Notes under the pieces: generated by a model
What the model was told of the DNA's origin: nothing
Databases searched by the model: none
Seen by the model: the letters and a program-made list of their open reading frames with translations, nothing else
In this document: in pieces, positions 20,251-28,750 of the stretch
How positions within the stretch are numbered: position 1 is the stretch's first letter
Layout: each line of letters begins with the position of its first letter
Position numbers and translations under genes: made by a program
Virus record (IMG/VR): IMGVR_UViG_3300031227_000276
Span: 1 to 29,660 of that record
Source of the DNA: a virus
Reading direction: 5' to 3' (one strand)
Length of the DNA: 29,660 nucleotides

Positions 20251-20762
20251 CAAGGAGAATCAATTATGTCATTTACAGCAGTAAATCCGAAGGTTGTCAA
20301 TTTCGGTGGCAATCGGGTGGGTTTAGAACAGGATACGCTGCCTATTGCCGATTCTCAGACATGGAAAGTAGGAGAGTTCGGTATATTCAGCGGCGGTGAA
20401 TTAACCGTTGCAGGAAGTGGAGCTATCCCCACGCATATATTCCGAAACACGCGCACAGTAGCTGAGAATAGCACTGAAGTTACCGTTGACAGGCTGGAAG
20501 TCGGAACGCAGTTGGAAATGTATTGTTCAGCGGCAGTTGGCGTAGCCAATCTCGCGATCAGTTATGACCTTGTTGTTGCAGCTAACAAGCATGCGGTCAA
20601 TCTGAGCGCCACGGCTGACGCGGAGTTCAAAGTCGTGCGGCTTGCCGCAGATTATGAGCCTGAACGCAACGCCACGGCTGACAATCCAGGCAAGTGCATA
20701 GTTGAGATTCAAAAGTTGGTATAACAAGGAGAATCAATTATGTCATTTACAGCAGTAAATCC
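20247..20762 (+). repeat. Tandem gene duplication with identical leaders
   Basis: A 42-base segment covering stop, ribosome site, ATG and the first eight codons is identical at 20247-20288 and 20721-20762. The offset is 474 bases, the length of one gene unit. The rest of the two genes has diverged at DNA level although the proteins remain alike. Confidence 0.85.
20266..20724 (+). CDS. Capsid-region paralogue 1, possible decoration protein
   Basis: A 152-residue, beta-rich protein, MSFTAVNPKVVNFGGNRVGL at its start. TWKVGEFGIFSGGELTV, VDRLEVGTQLEMYCSAAVG and a closing PGKCIVEIQKLV follow. There are few charged helices and many Gly/Val/Thr strands, consistent with a head decoration or minor capsid protein, and it lies just before the major capsid gene. 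It is a tandem paralogue of the next gene. AAGGAGAATCAATT precedes the ATG. The role is inferred from position and fold character only. Confidence 0.65.
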   Translation: MSFTAVNPKVVNFGGNRVGLEQDTLPIADSQTWKVGEFGIFSGGELTVAGSGAIPTHIFRNTRTVAENSTEVTVDRLEVGTQLEMYCSAAVGVANLAISYDLVVAANKHAVNLSATADAEFKVVRLAADYEPERNATADNPGKCIVEIQKLV

Positions 20763-21201
20763 AAAAGTGGTTAGCTTCGGTAGAAACCGAGTTGGCCTTG
20801 AACGGGATACATTGCCTATTGCTGCTTCGCAAACGTGGAAAGTCGGAGAGTTCGGAATCTTTTCAGGTGGCACACTCAGCGTGTGTGCGTCTACAGAGAT
20901 TCCCACTCATATATTCAGGACGACCCGTGACACGAAAGTTGATGATACGAATGTGGAAGTTGACCGGCTGGCTAAAGGAGTTCAACTTGAGATGTATTGT
21001 ACGGGTGCTGTAGGCATTGCCAATGTAGGCTTGACCTATGACCTTGATGTAAGCACCGCACATACACATATTGTTGATCTCGCTGCCAGCGATGACGATG
21101 TATTCAAAGTCGTCAGGTTAGCGGCTACATACGAACCAGAGAGAAACGCGACAGCAGATGATCCAGGCAAATGTATCGTTGAGATAATGAAAATGGTTTA
21201 A
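20740..21201 (+). CDS. Capsid-region paralogue 2, possible decoration protein
   Basis: A 153-residue protein closely similar to the preceding one: the same MSFTAVNPKVV start, DTLPIAASQTWKVGEFGIFS, and a shared YEPERNATAD-x-PGKCIVEI end. It differs mainly in the central strands (TLSVCAST, STAHTHIVDLAASDDD). Two diverged copies side by side may form a hetero-oligomer or occupy different symmetry positions on the head. The ribosome site is identical to that of copy 1. Confidence 0.65.
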   Translation: MSFTAVNPKVVSFGRNRVGLERDTLPIAASQTWKVGEFGIFSGGTLSVCASTEIPTHIFRTTRDTKVDDTNVEVDRLAKGVQLEMYCTGAVGIANVGLTYDLDVSTAHTHIVDLAASDDDVFKVVRLAATYEPERNATADDPGKCIVEIMKMV

Positions 21202-21222
21202 TTAAAAAATGGAGAACATAAC

Positions 21223-22176
21223 ATGGCAGCTTCAGCAGTAACATTATGGCAGGCGGGTCAAGGCATCATGGATGTCCCGGCTGCGTCTATTCTGTATAAT
21301 CGGACGTTTGACGAAGTGCGAATGATGTCCGATAAGGTTCCAAGACAGGGCAAGCCGTTTTTTGCCGAACGCAAGACGAATCGAGAGAGTTTTAAGGAAG
21401 GGGAAGTGAGTTCCGTCCTTGAGCTTCCGATGAAGAATGCGGATACGGACAGGATTCCGCTTCTGACGCCTGTTGTCGGGCACACCAAGAGCGTTACGAT
21501 TTATCAGTATCGCTCGGCGGTTATCGTGACCAAGACGGCAGTAGAATCGCAGGACCACAGGTATATTACCAAGATGCTTACGGGTCTTCCGAATTCGTCA
21601 TTGCGCAAGGAAGAGTATATGTATGCGAGCCTGTTTAATAGCGGGTTCGACGAGAGCATACTTGCCGGTGATGGGATGGCTATATTTGATAGCGCCCGCC
21701 CGAAAGAAGATCAGGCGGCTGGATCATGGTCAAACCTCGCGGCAAGCCCAGGAACGATTACGAGCGGCTCGTATTTCACGGCGTGGCAGAACTTCCAGAA
21801 CAGGACGGACGAGCGCGGTTTTCCGGCTCCTATGAACTTGTCTGAGATCGTATATCCGCCAGCATTACATGAAGATGTGATGCACGTTCTCAAGAGCCCC
21901 AAAACTCCTGAAAACGCGCTTAACGCGACGAATCCGTTCCAGGGCGATGCTAAACCCACGAAGTATAACTGGCTGACAAGCTCAGATGCTTGGTATGCAA
22001 GAGGCGATCTGCCTTCTCTTTATGAAGGATTCCTGATCGTATGGCGAGTGAAGCCAGAATATGCGTCGATTTCGGATACTATGAATCCGGAACTGATAAT
22101 GGGCAAACGCTTGAGAATGGCATCTGAAGTGATGTGCATTCATTCAAAGAACTGGTATGGCAATCTCGGTGCTTAA
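21223..22176 (+). CDS. Major capsid protein, HK97-type
   Basis: A 317-residue protein at the capsid position after scaffold and decoration-like genes. Features of HK97-fold capsid proteins include an N-terminal helical arm (VPAASILYNRTFDEVRMMSD), an E-loop-like strand pair (FAERKTNRESFKEGEVSSVL), a central helix with KMLTGLPNSSLRKEEYMY and a P-domain region with MNLSEIVYPPALHEDVMHVL. A terminal strand block (MGKRLRMASEVMCIHSKNWY) ends in GNLGA. No protease or delta domain is fused. It assembles the icosahedral shell, possibly helped by the GroES-like protein. The fold assignment is by pattern and synteny. Confidence 0.75.
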   Translation: MAASAVTLWQAGQGIMDVPAASILYNRTFDEVRMMSDKVPRQGKPFFAERKTNRESFKEGEVSSVLELPMKNADTDRIPLLTPVVGHTKSVTIYQYRSAVIVTKTAVESQDHRYITKMLTGLPNSSLRKEEYMYASLFNSGFDESILAGDGMAIFDSARPKEDQAAGSWSNLAASPGTITSGSYFTAWQNFQNRTDERGFPAPMNLSEIVYPPALHEDVMHVLKSPKTPENALNATNPFQGDAKPTKYNWLTSSDAWYARGDLPSLYEGFLIVWRVKPEYASISDTMNPELIMGKRLRMASEVMCIHSKNWYGNLGA

Positions 22177-22202
22177 GAAGATAAAATAACCAAGGCGGAT
22201 AC

Positions 22203-22234
22203 GGAGATGGGGATAATTGAAACTCCCCATCTCC
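22203..22234 (+). terminator. Post-capsid hairpin, terminator-like
   Basis: GGAGATGGGG/CCCCATCTCC forms a perfect 10-bp stem with a 12-base loop, 26 bases after the capsid stop. No T-run follows, so termination would be weak or partial. It may set capsid mRNA level or stability above the downstream genes. Confidence 0.45.
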
Positions 22235-22260
22235 ATCCGCTACCCAAATGGAGAAGGAAT

Positions 22261-24582
22261 ATGACTGAAAAAAAGGATGATATGGATAAGAGAGTGGAGA
22301 GTCTGGAGAAAGGTGTGAAGAATGTAGCCTTTACATTGAGAAAGATAAAAAACTGGCTCGAAAATATTCATGGTGCGGATATTGACGGTGATGGACAAAT
22401 AGGCAAGGCGAGCGAAAAGGGAAGAAGCTCGTTAATCGCTATGCTGGTGTTGTTTCTATTAGGAACAACTTCGGTTTTTGCGGCTTCAGCGTATATTTTA
22501 AATCTGTCGCCAAGTGGAGCAAGGTATCCGTTTTCTGTCGGAGTTAACAAAATCACTTACGTAGAGAACATTACCGTAAGCAATGCTGTTGTTTTTTCCG
22601 GAACTCTGGAGATAACAGGCAAGGCGACGCTCAATGGCGAGTTGGAAGTCAACAATGACGTTGATATTAACCTGACGGCTACCACTCACGAAATAGTCAT
22701 TACGCAGACCAATGCTACAGGCGCGGATGGTGTTCCAATGGCGTCTATAACGGATGCGCGAACTGGCACCTTTGCTGATGCGGCCGCTGAAGCCTCATTG
22801 GTAATTACTGCGGCTGGTGCTTATGGCCTGTCGGTGGCTGATGGTATCGTTAATATCGAAGGTGAGATTGATAGCACTGGAGACATTACGCTTGATCCCG
22901 CTGGTGGTGATGTGATTGTTGACGGTACGGTTGACGCTACGGCTTATACGGCTGCTGCCGGTTCTGGCATTGATGTTAAAACGGCTGGTGCGCTGGATAT
23001 AGGTAACACGACAGCGACGAGTATTGACTATGGTTCAGCAGCGGTAACGGCGCATACGTTTGTTGCTGACGGAACGGGTGACGGCAAGGTTGTGTTGCCA
23101 CTGTTGAGTGTCGGCGATGGCGAAATCAATGATGTATCGGCGGCAAAATTGACAGCGGCCACAGTAGCCACGGCTATAGACATCAACGCAGCCACGAACA
23201 TTGATATGGCGAACTTGGCGGCTGGCACGACAGCGGCAGCGTTCAATGGTTCAGCTATCACAGCATTAGATGCGGCTCACTTGACGGCTGGTTCAGTAGT
23301 AAGTGTTATTGACTTGTCTGCGGGTACGAATATTGCTGGTGGCAACATTGCTTCCGGTAACATTGACATAGCACGCATAGCAGAGGCACTTAAAGCTCCT
23401 GGCACTATTGGCGGAACGACTCCTGGAGATGCTTCATTTGCATCGGCTGCTGCTGATTCGTTGGCCGTTGGTGACAAGTCTGGACAGGCTGGCACGGTTG
23501 CTGTGAGAGATGGAACCATTGACACGTTCACTATCAATGCGGCGGGAATGGTTGACATTGGCGCATGGGGATATACTGGTGAACACGTTGGTCTGGTTGA
23601 TGATGGTTCTGGTAATACCGTTCCTGGATTCGGGCAGTACAACGAGGTCAAAACCGAGATTGCTGGCAGCAAGGTGTTGGCGGCAAAATACACTCGCTTG
23701 CTGTGTAGCTCGAACCAAGTCAATTCCGTTACTATGATAGGTCACGAAAGCCAATTCAGGCTTCGTGGAGCCAACCTCGCAGATGGCGTTCATGTTGGAC
23801 TCTGGGCTTATGCCGAACAGTCCGGTACGTCTGTACTCTCTGACAATGGCACGTTTGACGCTATTTTAGCCACGGTTGAGTCAGAGAATACGTTCACAGT
23901 TGGCGCGACGGAGCAGGTTACAGGAATCACGCTTGATTCTTCGATAGGAGCAAGCGCTTCGATAGCTGGAGCCGCCAATTTCTCTGCGGCATATATCAAG
24001 TCCAATGGTAAAGACTGGTTTAATGGTATTTATATCACCGGATGCAACAATGATATATTGCTCGATGGCGGGGCCACGATAGACCAAAGTGCTGCTGACA
24101 CGCTGACGTTCACAGAAGATAATGTAGGCGTAGCTGGCGCATTCACTGCGACTTCTTATGAAGGAGTGGTGGCTGCTACATTGATTGCTGGCGCGGCTGC
24201 TGGCACCACGGCGGCTCAGCCCGAAGATTGCTTCGGAAGTGCAACGTCGGTTAATGGCGCGATTGCCTCGGCTCAGTTGATTGTGACCAATGCAATCACG
24301 ATGAAGGACGTTGGCGGAACTACCAAGACCGGTTATGCACTGACTCGTGTATGGATGAGCGAGACGGCTTATGGAACGGCAAGCACGAACAACATAGAAA
24401 CCCTCGCGCTGTCTACCGGAACGCAGGTTGAGGAAGTTCTGGCTGCGGCAAACTACTGGTATGTGACGGCAAGCGATGGAACAGCCATAGCAACGATAAC
24501 AGCGACGGCTACAGGAACGAATTATATCAACGTGGCTGTTGGACCAAATGTTACGGCCACTGAGATTATATTCATTCCGTAA
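22261..24582 (+). CDS. Large membrane-anchored Ala/Thr/Gly-rich protein
   Basis: A 773-residue protein. The N-terminal coiled-coil-like segment (DMDKRVESLEKGVKNVAFTL) is followed by DIDGDGQIG at 40-48, a calcium-loop pattern as in EF-hand or dockerin sites. A hydrophobic helix follows at about 57-76 (SLIAMLVLFLLGTTSVFAAS). The rest is low-complexity, beta-prone Ala/Thr/Gly/Asp sequence with repeated motifs (ITALDAAHLTAG, AGTNIAGGNIASG) and a few aromatic blocks, like phage fibre or adhesin stalks. It could be a head or tail fibre, or a protein deposited in the host membrane. GGAGAAGGAAT precedes the ATG at 22261; the ORF opens at 22207 without a site. Confidence 0.6.
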   Translation: MTEKKDDMDKRVESLEKGVKNVAFTLRKIKNWLENIHGADIDGDGQIGKASEKGRSSLIAMLVLFLLGTTSVFAASAYILNLSPSGARYPFSVGVNKITYVENITVSNAVVFSGTLEITGKATLNGELEVNNDVDINLTATTHEIVITQTNATGADGVPMASITDARTGTFADAAAEASLVITAAGAYGLSVADGIVNIEGEIDSTGDITLDPAGGDVIVDGTVDATAYTAAAGSGIDVKTAGALDIGNTTATSIDYGSAAVTAHTFVADGTGDGKVVLPLLSVGDGEINDVSAAKLTAATVATAIDINAATNIDMANLAAGTTAAAFNGSAITALDAAHLTAGSVVSVIDLSAGTNIAGGNIASGNIDIARIAEALKAPGTIGGTTPGDASFASAAADSLAVGDKSGQAGTVAVRDGTIDTFTINAAGMVDIGAWGYTGEHVGLVDDGSGNTVPGFGQYNEVKTEIAGSKVLAAKYTRLLCSSNQVNSVTMIGHESQFRLRGANLADGVHVGLWAYAEQSGTSVLSDNGTFDAILATVESENTFTVGATEQVTGITLDSSIGASASIAGAANFSAAYIKSNGKDWFNGIYITGCNNDILLDGGATIDQSAADTLTFTEDNVGVAGAFTATSYEGVVAATLIAGAAAGTTAAQPEDCFGSATSVNGAIASAQLIVTNAITMKDVGGTTKTGYALTRVWMSETAYGTASTNNIETLALSTGTQVEEVLAAANYWYVTASDGTAIATITATATGTNYINVAVGPNVTATEIIFIP

Positions 24583-24599
24583 CGAGTTGAAAGGTTGAA

Positions 24600-24626
24600 G
24601 GGAGTCCGGTTCTATTCCGGCTCCCC
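24600..24626 (+). terminator. Terminator-like hairpin
   Basis: GGGAG(T)CCGG and CCGGCTCCC pair as a 9-bp stem with one bulge and a 7-base loop, followed by CTCTTTG, a short pyrimidine run. It lies after the large 22261 gene, and the next ribosome site follows closely. A weak or attenuating terminator is likely. Confidence 0.5.
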
Positions 24627-24646
24627 TCTTTGCGGAGAAACAGGCG

Positions 24647-25063
24647 ATGTCCTTAGAATTGCAGGATATTTATTTGGATAAGGTAAGGGAGTTCACTACA
24701 TCAACGCAGAATGAACGATTTGATAAGGACTTTGTTGTATCGGTAAATCACGTTCTTGATGAATTGACTGTTTGCGCCGACCTGGATTCTCCCATACCGC
24801 ATATTGCTGTTCACGATGAAACAATCTCCGAACTCGATCAGAAACATACCCTTATTTTATCGGCTGGCTTAACATATCATCTGCTCAAAATCGGACAACA
24901 GAAAGCTGGCAAAGCGGATCATATTGCCATCGCAAAGATCGACTGGGACGATGCTAAAGGGGATATGCTGATATTAACCCAACGTGAAGACCAGTCGGAA
25001 GTTGACGATAATGATAATCCGTCAAACGATATTATAGGGTTGGGCTATAAGAGCGAGGAGTAA
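24647..25063 (+). CDS. Head-tail connector-like protein
   Basis: A 138-residue protein, MSLELQDIYLDKVREFTTST at its start, then ERFDKDFVVSVNHVLDELTV, HTLILSAGLTYHLLKIGQQK and an acidic C-terminal tail. Helical packing with a YL-x-KVRE start and a DFV-x-SVN-x-VLDEL helix recalls small head-completion or adaptor proteins that bind under the portal. GGAGAAACAGGCG precedes the ATG. Position after the capsid genes and before tail genes supports this, but the family is not certain. Confidence 0.5.
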   Translation: MSLELQDIYLDKVREFTTSTQNERFDKDFVVSVNHVLDELTVCADLDSPIPHIAVHDETISELDQKHTLILSAGLTYHLLKIGQQKAGKADHIAIAKIDWDDAKGDMLILTQREDQSEVDDNDNPSNDIIGLGYKSEE

Positions 25064-25079
25064 ATGAAGGATAAACATA

Positions 25080-26132
25080 ATGGCGTTAGATTCCTCGTAT
25101 TCGTGGGTATTATTAAGCGGTGACTTTCCACCAACGCTTAATACTCGTTCGCCGGTAACTGATCTTGTTTTTCACGAATCTCCGAACTGTTACGGAGTTG
25201 AAGCCGACGTAACCGGCAAATTAACCACAGGCTCATGCCCATCAGGAACTGCGGCTATAGTCAAGACCTATACCATAGGAGAGACCTCCTACGAGTGGCA
25301 TTTTAACAGGCTATGGCGAATTTCAGACAGCCAACTGATTTACGGCGCCCCCGAATACTCAACCGCATATTACGCTCAAAACCTGAGCCACTTGGATTTC
25401 CCCGAAGATGGCAATTCGCTGTTGAAAATGCTTCCTGTAGGCGACTCAATGATAGTGTTCAAGTCAACGGGTGCATATATCATTCCGAGCGCAAGCAACC
25501 ATAATGCGGATTATGTTCATAGCGATATTATTCAAGATGCACTGATAAGCACGGCTACTCATGCTGTTTCACTTGGTGGACTAGCTTATGTGTCTAATGC
25601 AAACGGACTGTTCGCGGTCGCACCGAGCGGTGAGGTAGTGGAGCTAACGCTACCGATAAGGGGTTCGGACTTATTCAAGAGCATGATATTGACCGCAGAT
25701 TACCAAAAGAAATACATAATAGGCACATCAGACGAAACGGCACAATGCTGTTATGACGTTGCCGCAAAGAAGATATTTGATTATTCAACGAGCGGATTCA
25801 TCTACACGTCAAGATCGCTTCGTATGACCGGCAAAGAATTAGAGGGCAATCCGTTCACGATTTCAAGGCTGGCGTTTGAAATTGAGCATACGACAGAGGA
25901 TACTAACGGGCAAATAGTGTTTGCAATCCAAATGGATGCACGAGGCTGGAATGATACTCAGACTATTGATGCCTTATATGACAGAGGCACTACCGAGCGT
26001 GTTCATGCCGATCTTGATGTCCAAGAGAATTGCAGGGCGTTCTCAATCAAAATAACGTCATTGTCGCGCTTGTCAATTCGCAGGATATATGCTTATTCAA
26101 GCGATTTTACTCACAATTCGTTTTCTGAATAG
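25080..26132 (+). CDS. Beta-rich tail/tube protein
   Basis: A 350-residue, beta-dominated protein. Repeated strand blocks with aromatic turns (WHFNRLWRISDSQLIYGAPE, LLKMLPVGDSMIVFKSTGAY, HAVSLGGLAYVSNANGLFAV) look like blades of a propeller. Proteins of this kind (P22 gp10, T7 gp12) form part of the short-tail tube. The final part (FTISRLAFEIEHT to LSIRRIYAYSSDF) is beta sandwich-like. AAGGATAAACATA precedes the ATG. The gene ends with TAG, followed by GGAG and the next ATG in the same frame, so read-through would fuse it to the next protein. Confidence 0.55.
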   Translation: MALDSSYSWVLLSGDFPPTLNTRSPVTDLVFHESPNCYGVEADVTGKLTTGSCPSGTAAIVKTYTIGETSYEWHFNRLWRISDSQLIYGAPEYSTAYYAQNLSHLDFPEDGNSLLKMLPVGDSMIVFKSTGAYIIPSASNHNADYVHSDIIQDALISTATHAVSLGGLAYVSNANGLFAVAPSGEVVELTLPIRGSDLFKSMILTADYQKKYIIGTSDETAQCCYDVAAKKIFDYSTSGFIYTSRSLRMTGKELEGNPFTISRLAFEIEHTTEDTNGQIVFAIQMDARGWNDTQTIDALYDRGTTERVHADLDVQENCRAFSIKITSLSRLSIRRIYAYSSDFTHNSFSE

Positions 26133-26141
26133 GGAGCAATA

Positions 26142-28385
26142 ATGGGATGGAATACCACAGCCACTGACGCAGCAGCTAAACTGCATAGCATCAAATACGA
26201 TGTTGACTTGGGCAACGTGTCAATTATCAGGAAGTGGACGGAAATTGACGCGACACAGCTTAAAACATTATCCGCCGCTAAGGTAGCTGAAGCTGCTGTT
26301 ACTGATCCCAAGGTTGACAATGTGAAATATACAGGCGCGTTTTATTGCAATATCATAGAAGACGATGCCTTGCCCGACAGGTCAACCACTATTTACCAGA
26401 AGCTGACCAAGACGGGCGATGCTAATGAGCTTGTGGCGGTAACCGATATAGATGCGGCGCACCGCGAGACCTCAACTTTTAAGTGGCATATCTCGCTGGC
26501 CGAAGTAACCACGTTCAAAGCCGGCTATGACGAAGGCTCTGCTGGAGTAAGGTATCAGTTCAGGGTAACACGTGATAATTCTGACGGAACATACGATGTA
26601 GTCGGAATAAAGATAGAGGCGATTGAGCAGACGCTGACCGAATACACGGCAAACCAGCAGAGCAGTCAGACGGCTTCCGAATCAAAGGTGCTGAATACTA
26701 CTGACGAAAGCAAATTGCCGATAGGTGATGTTGAGGCTGGCAAGCTGAAAGTAAGAGTTGTTGAACGCAAGCCTGATGATACGAGTGATATTACATTGCG
26801 CAAAGTTTCCGTTACCGACCAAACGGCAATAAGTTATGGCAAGGATGCGGCAAGTTCACAGTTATCAACGTTGCATACGCAAGCCGAATCCGCTCTATCC
26901 AATCCCGAACAAGAGAGTGGCAAGATCAAGAAAAACCAGAGCACGCCTACCGAAGGTGGCAGATACCGGACAGCGGAAGACGTTAAAACTTCGATAGACC
27001 AGACAGAAACAAGTTATGCCGATGGCGCCGCTGAATCTTCCGCAAATGTCCTGCACACCCAGAACGAAACGCCATTGACAGAACCTTCAGCAGCAGCAGG
27101 AACGATTGTTGAAAACACCAATATACCGACAGACTATGATCGAACGCGCACCAACTCAAAGACAAGAACGGCCAAGAATCAGGCTACAACTTCCTACATG
27201 GATTCCGCTGCACGCTCAAGCGCAAGTGTGTCGAACACGCAAGCTGCCGCTCCTATCGGAGAGCCAACAGCGGCTGCTGGCGAAATAAAAAACAGTTCTA
27301 ATAGACCTACAGATTTCGGCAAGACGCACACGGAAGCCGAGACAGTAACCGTAAAGAATCAGACCGAAACCAGTTATGCAGATAATGCGGCTGAATCAAA
27401 AACTTCAGTAATGAATACGGAAGCTGCTGCTCCGCTCGGAGAGCCGAGCGCGGCTGCTGGCGAAATTAAGGCCAACACCAACATTCCTACCGATGCAGGC
27501 AAGACGCGGACAGAAGCAGAAACGAGAACCGTAAAGAATCAGACTGCAACCAGTTATGAAACAACGGCCCGCGAAACAGTTACCGATGCACTTAATACTC
27601 AAGGTGATGCGCTTGCGTCACCGTCTCCTGGTGCAGGCGAAATATTAGAACACGCCAACCGCCCAACGCAAGCTGGAAAGAATGAGACTCATACCAAAAC
27701 CCGAACGGCGGTAAATCAGGAAACAATCAATTACGATAAGACCGCTTCACGCGAGGTCGTAGAAACAACCAATACGGCAGCAGACGCAGCACTTATTGAA
27801 CCGGATGATCCAAGCGCGGGAACGGTTGTATCACGCGAAAACCTTTCTACGCCATATAAGGACAGATGGCAGACGAAGGCAGTGGTAGCAACGTCAAATG
27901 AAGTTGATACAGGCTGGGTTTCATATACCGACAGACATGGCACGTCCTATTACAAGAGCGTCCAAAATGCCGCAAGCGTTGATGTTTCCGATTTTACTAG
28001 CGCGACAAAAAACAGTGTCAGTGCCAAGAAAAACGAATTTCAGAAATTCGATTATACGCTTACCCGCACGGCATACAGTGGCAGCGCAAGCGGAGGAGAT
28101 TGGGATAAGTTTGAAAATACTGACTTGACAATCACAGAGCGTCAGTTTGCCACATTCGGCGGCCTTCGTTATTATTTCGATGTCATAACTACATACGATA
28201 TTCTACAAACGCGCAATGGCGAAAATGCGTATGATTATATTGACCACAATGAAAATGGCGGAATTTATCCGCTTCAAGGTTCCGGCGTCAGGGTAATAGG
28301 AAGTGATTATTATATCGTTAAACGGGTAACGGCTATAGCGTGGCCTACCGTTGCTGGCGACTGGACAGAAGTAGAATTTCCATAG
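26142..28385 (+). CDS. Tail protein with six 60-residue repeats
   Basis: A 747-residue protein. The N-terminal 200 residues are mixed alpha/beta (AKLHSIKYDVDLGNVSIIRK, FKWHISLAEVTTFKAGYDEG). Residues about 226-584 consist of six tandem repeats of nearly 60 residues, each with (D/N)QT-x-TSY at the start, a small-residue helix, NTQ, then PSAAAGEI, P-T-D and a KTRT end. A partial earlier unit may lie at about 170-225. The C-terminal 160 residues are globular and aromatic (DTGWVSYTDRHGTSYYKSVQ, GGLRYYFDVITTYDI). This is a fibre, spike-base or appendage architecture. GGGAGCAATA precedes the ATG. The stop is TAG. Confidence 0.6.
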   Translation: MGWNTTATDAAAKLHSIKYDVDLGNVSIIRKWTEIDATQLKTLSAAKVAEAAVTDPKVDNVKYTGAFYCNIIEDDALPDRSTTIYQKLTKTGDANELVAVTDIDAAHRETSTFKWHISLAEVTTFKAGYDEGSAGVRYQFRVTRDNSDGTYDVVGIKIEAIEQTLTEYTANQQSSQTASESKVLNTTDESKLPIGDVEAGKLKVRVVERKPDDTSDITLRKVSVTDQTAISYGKDAASSQLSTLHTQAESALSNPEQESGKIKKNQSTPTEGGRYRTAEDVKTSIDQTETSYADGAAESSANVLHTQNETPLTEPSAAAGTIVENTNIPTDYDRTRTNSKTRTAKNQATTSYMDSAARSSASVSNTQAAAPIGEPTAAAGEIKNSSNRPTDFGKTHTEAETVTVKNQTETSYADNAAESKTSVMNTEAAAPLGEPSAAAGEIKANTNIPTDAGKTRTEAETRTVKNQTATSYETTARETVTDALNTQGDALASPSPGAGEILEHANRPTQAGKNETHTKTRTAVNQETINYDKTASREVVETTNTAADAALIEPDDPSAGTVVSRENLSTPYKDRWQTKAVVATSNEVDTGWVSYTDRHGTSYYKSVQNAASVDVSDFTSATKNSVSAKKNEFQKFDYTLTRTAYSGSASGGDWDKFENTDLTITERQFATFGGLRYYFDVITTYDILQTRNGENAYDYIDHNENGGIYPLQGSGVRVIGSDYYIVKRVTAIAWPTVAGDWTEVEFP
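26817..27893 (+). repeat. Six in-frame 180-bp repeats
   Basis: Repeat units begin at 26817, 26997, 27177, 27357, 27537 and 27714, so the spacing is exactly 180, 180, 180, 180 and 177 bases. They code for the 60-residue repeats of the tail protein. DNA identity is highest among units 3 to 5, for example GTAAAGAATCAGAC at the last two junctions. Confidence 0.85.
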
Positions 28386-28396
28386 GATTATTGACT

Positions 28397-28750
28397 ATGA
28401 CGAAAGTTGAAGAAAAGCTCGCTGAAATGGAAGATAAGATTCGAGAGCTTGCATCGTTGGTCAATGCGGCTGCTGGCAATGAGTTCCTTCCTACCACAGA
28501 AGGATTTGAGCGGATAATTCCTGATTTGCTTGACGGTGATGCCGGGATGACCACTGACTATTCCTATATCGGAGGCAAACGGCTGACTGTTCCTGCACGC
28601 ACCACGCGGTATTTGAAAAACTATCTTAATGGCACGACAGAGCCTGAATGGGTAGCAGCCATGCCTGAAACAAATCAGGATGCGGATTCAGAGGTAGTTG
28701 ATGTGACGAAAAACCGTTTGCACTTCACTGGTGGGTTTGGGAGAGATTAA
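28397..28750 (+). CDS. Small protein with N-terminal coiled coil
   Basis: A 117-residue protein, MTKVEEKLAEMEDKIRELAS at its start, a strong heptad-like coiled coil, then IIPDLLDGDAGMTTDY and a beta-rich end with RLTVPARTTRYLKNY and TKNRLHFTGGFGRD. The coiled coil suggests a trimeric or dimeric tail accessory or chaperone. The ATG at 28397 follows TAGGATTATTGACT. The ORF opens at 28340 inside the previous gene, but the internal start gives the natural coiled-coil protein. Confidence 0.6.
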   Translation: MTKVEEKLAEMEDKIRELASLVNAAAGNEFLPTTEGFERIIPDLLDGDAGMTTDYSYIGGKRLTVPARTTRYLKNYLNGTTEPEWVAAMPETNQDADSEVVDVTKNRLHFTGGFGRD

